Shown here in pieces: positions 15,158 through 16,505 of a stretch of DNA of 16,505 nt. The DNA lies in assembly GCA_022836615.1 (NCBI GenBank), contig MU405500.1, positions 1 through 16,505 of the forward strand. Reading direction: 5' to 3'. Position 1 is the stretch's first letter, and each line of letters starts with the position of its first letter. The position numbers and the translations under genes are program-made. The stretch comes from Annulohypoxylon bovei var. microspora (lineage: Eukaryota > Ascomycota > Sordariomycetes > Xylariales > Hypoxylaceae). The notes under the pieces were generated by a model, which worked only from the letters and a program-made list of their open reading frames with translations, ran no database searches and was not told where the DNA came from.

Positions 15158-16200
15158 AACCATGTGGATTAGGGACGCGTTGTTCCTATGCCGATCCCAT
15201 GAAGTTGTGCGGCGTTGCAATAAGGGTCTCATCACAGTGTTGAGGCTCATCTCCACTAACATAGGCTATGTTGTCGTCGGTGTCCTGCCCTGCCGAGCTA
15301 ACAAATGTCAAAGGTTTCCTAAATGGGTAATTATTAGACGACTTCCCCAGAACCACGGCACTTTGAGGATATCATTGGCTAGCGTAACCGTTTGCCCCAG
15401 GTTGTGCCAGTCAATGATTGGGAGCCAAGCAGACGGAATTAGATGCCGAAGTGGATATTTTTATTCAACGAATGTTAACCGTACATAGAAAACCACATTG
15501 CGGTGTTCATATTTGCGGACTTCCCGTCGTCGGGCTATTCTACAACAATTCGCTAATATCATAGTATAATAGTTTCGAGCCAACAAATTGTCAAGGCAAA
15601 TTTTCATTCTTTATTGTTCCAAAGATAGCGAAGGAAACCATAATACTACGCATAGGTAGGTAAACAACTAAGCGTCAATCAACTCTATCCCACGAAATTA
15701 GGTATGCAGCGGTGTACCTAAATCTAGAAGCCTTGGTTTTGTCATATTTCCATGGACGTGCTAGTAAACACATTGTCATTTCACCTATTAGGCTATTAAG
15801 GTGCATTCGCCAGCTCAGCAAACCATTCTTACGATTTGAGATCGACGGTGAAGTGTCAATGCCTTCTTCAACTAACTGCATCAACTATAACTCCGCTATG
15901 GATATTCAGCCTACTTCACCGCCATAAACAGAAAAAGTCGCGAAAGGCTATAGAAAATCTTAGTGAAGAATTCGAGTTATCTCGCAATATGAAGATAATC
16001 ACTGGCAGATGATTTGTACTTGTTTGTTAATGGCCTCGCCATTCTTAGGATGACGCGGCAATACACGTTGGTAAGGTAAGGTAGAACTTCATGAATCTCT
16101 CTAGTTAGATAATGACTTCTAGGGGAAATGGATTAGGCATTCGGGCGGGATTACGATATCACAGTCTGGCCCAAGATATCAGTGCTCAGAACCATCACAC
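15158..16200. other. Gene-poor region right of the secreted-protein gene
   Basis: Promoter side of the secreted-protein gene, then DNA without a supportable gene. ORFs at 15162-15488 (+) and 15675-15884 (-) have no family features. TAGGTA/TACCTA words occur at 15653, 15699 and 15715. Confidence 0.5.
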
Positions 16201-16223
16201 CTTAATCCACCGGTGTATACCAT

Positions 16224-16255
16224 GGTGTAATTAATTTAACCAATTTAATTACACC
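16224..16255. repeat. Inverted repeat, 11-bp arms
   Basis: GGTGTAATTAA at 16224-16234 and TTAATTACACC at 16245-16255 are perfect inverted copies around a 10-bp loop. They open the AT-rich right end. Confidence 0.85.
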
Positions 16256-16287
16256 GCTTTAATTTTATTTAAGTAAGTTTTAATTAA

Positions 16288-16322
16288 ACCAATTCCACGA
16301 AGTTATTGTGGGTGGAATTGGT
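16288..16322. repeat. Second inverted repeat, 11-bp arms
   Basis: ACCAATTCCAC at 16288-16298 and GTGGAATTGGT at 16312-16322 are perfect inverted copies around a 13-bp loop, 32 bp after the first inverted repeat. Confidence 0.85.
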
Positions 16323-16505
16323 GTAATATGGTGTATTAATTGTGGAGTTTTAATGGGTATTAAACCTTATTATTAATAATTATTAAAGATTATTATTAAA
16401 TTTAATGATATTGCCCCGATTTAAGGGGTCTTTGTGTCGTTGGTTTCAAGTGGAAAAAAAAGAATGAATTAATTAATTAAAGAATTGTGGCGCAGGTCCG
16501 GGGAG

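Larger units (their letters stand above)
16220..16490. other. AT-rich block with stacked inverted repeats
   Basis: Composition shifts sharply to A and T (TAATTAAT, TTATTATTAATAATTATT words). It carries the two inverted repeats above, a small CCCC/GGGG hairpin around ATTTAA near 16405-16430 and four GGTGTA words. It could be the edge of a RIP-degraded transposon, a foldback element or MITE; no transposase or target-site duplication can be seen before the window ends. Confidence 0.55.

Noticed and set aside
15162..15488. 108-residue ORF on + in the secreted-protein promoter
   Set aside because: It begins just beside the TATA box of the opposite gene and has no protein-like pattern.

Overview
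The window looks like genomic DNA of a filamentous ascomycete (Pezizomycotina). The grounds are short introns of 53-65 nt with GT/AG ends and CTAAC or CTGAC branch points, fungus-typical families (a HET-domain protein, a FRE-type ferric reductase, a SET-MYND protein), and pyrimidine tracts upstream of starts. I cannot name a species. Both edges are AT-rich (about 1-60 and about 16220-16505), so the genes sit on an island of balanced composition between AT-rich DNA.

Layout, left to right. (1) An intronless Mpv17/PMP22-family membrane protein on + (335-931). (2) A convergent SET-MYND protein on - (1400-3123, one intron). (3) A multi-pass membrane protein of unknown function on - (3720-5020, one intron), with two CGG-N4-CCG sites just upstream. 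(4) About 2.3 kb with no supportable gene (5021-7329). (5) A large HET-domain protein on - (7330-9972). In the same frame and directly upstream lies a serine-rich repetitive ORF (10078-10392), cut off by one TAG that coincides with a likely splice acceptor; the true N-terminus of the HET protein is unresolved. (6) A ferric reductase on - (10895-12847) and a DUF218/YdcF-like protein on + (13305-13991), divergent across a 457-bp spacer that carries a match to the iron-responsive GATA factor site. (7) A small cysteine-containing secreted protein on - (14490-14986, one intron) behind a TATA box. (8) A gene-poor tail ending in AT-rich DNA with stacked inverted repeats.

The genes do not form one obvious pathway. 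The best functional link visible in the sequence is iron: the reductase promoter has an ATCTGATAA site, the consensus bound by SreA/Sre1 repressors, which suggests induction under low iron. The HET protein points to allorecognition or programmed cell death, and the secreted protein to the extracellular space, possibly host interaction. The unknown membrane protein with paired zinc-cluster-type sites could belong to secondary metabolism, but no synthase or other tailoring gene is in the window to support that.
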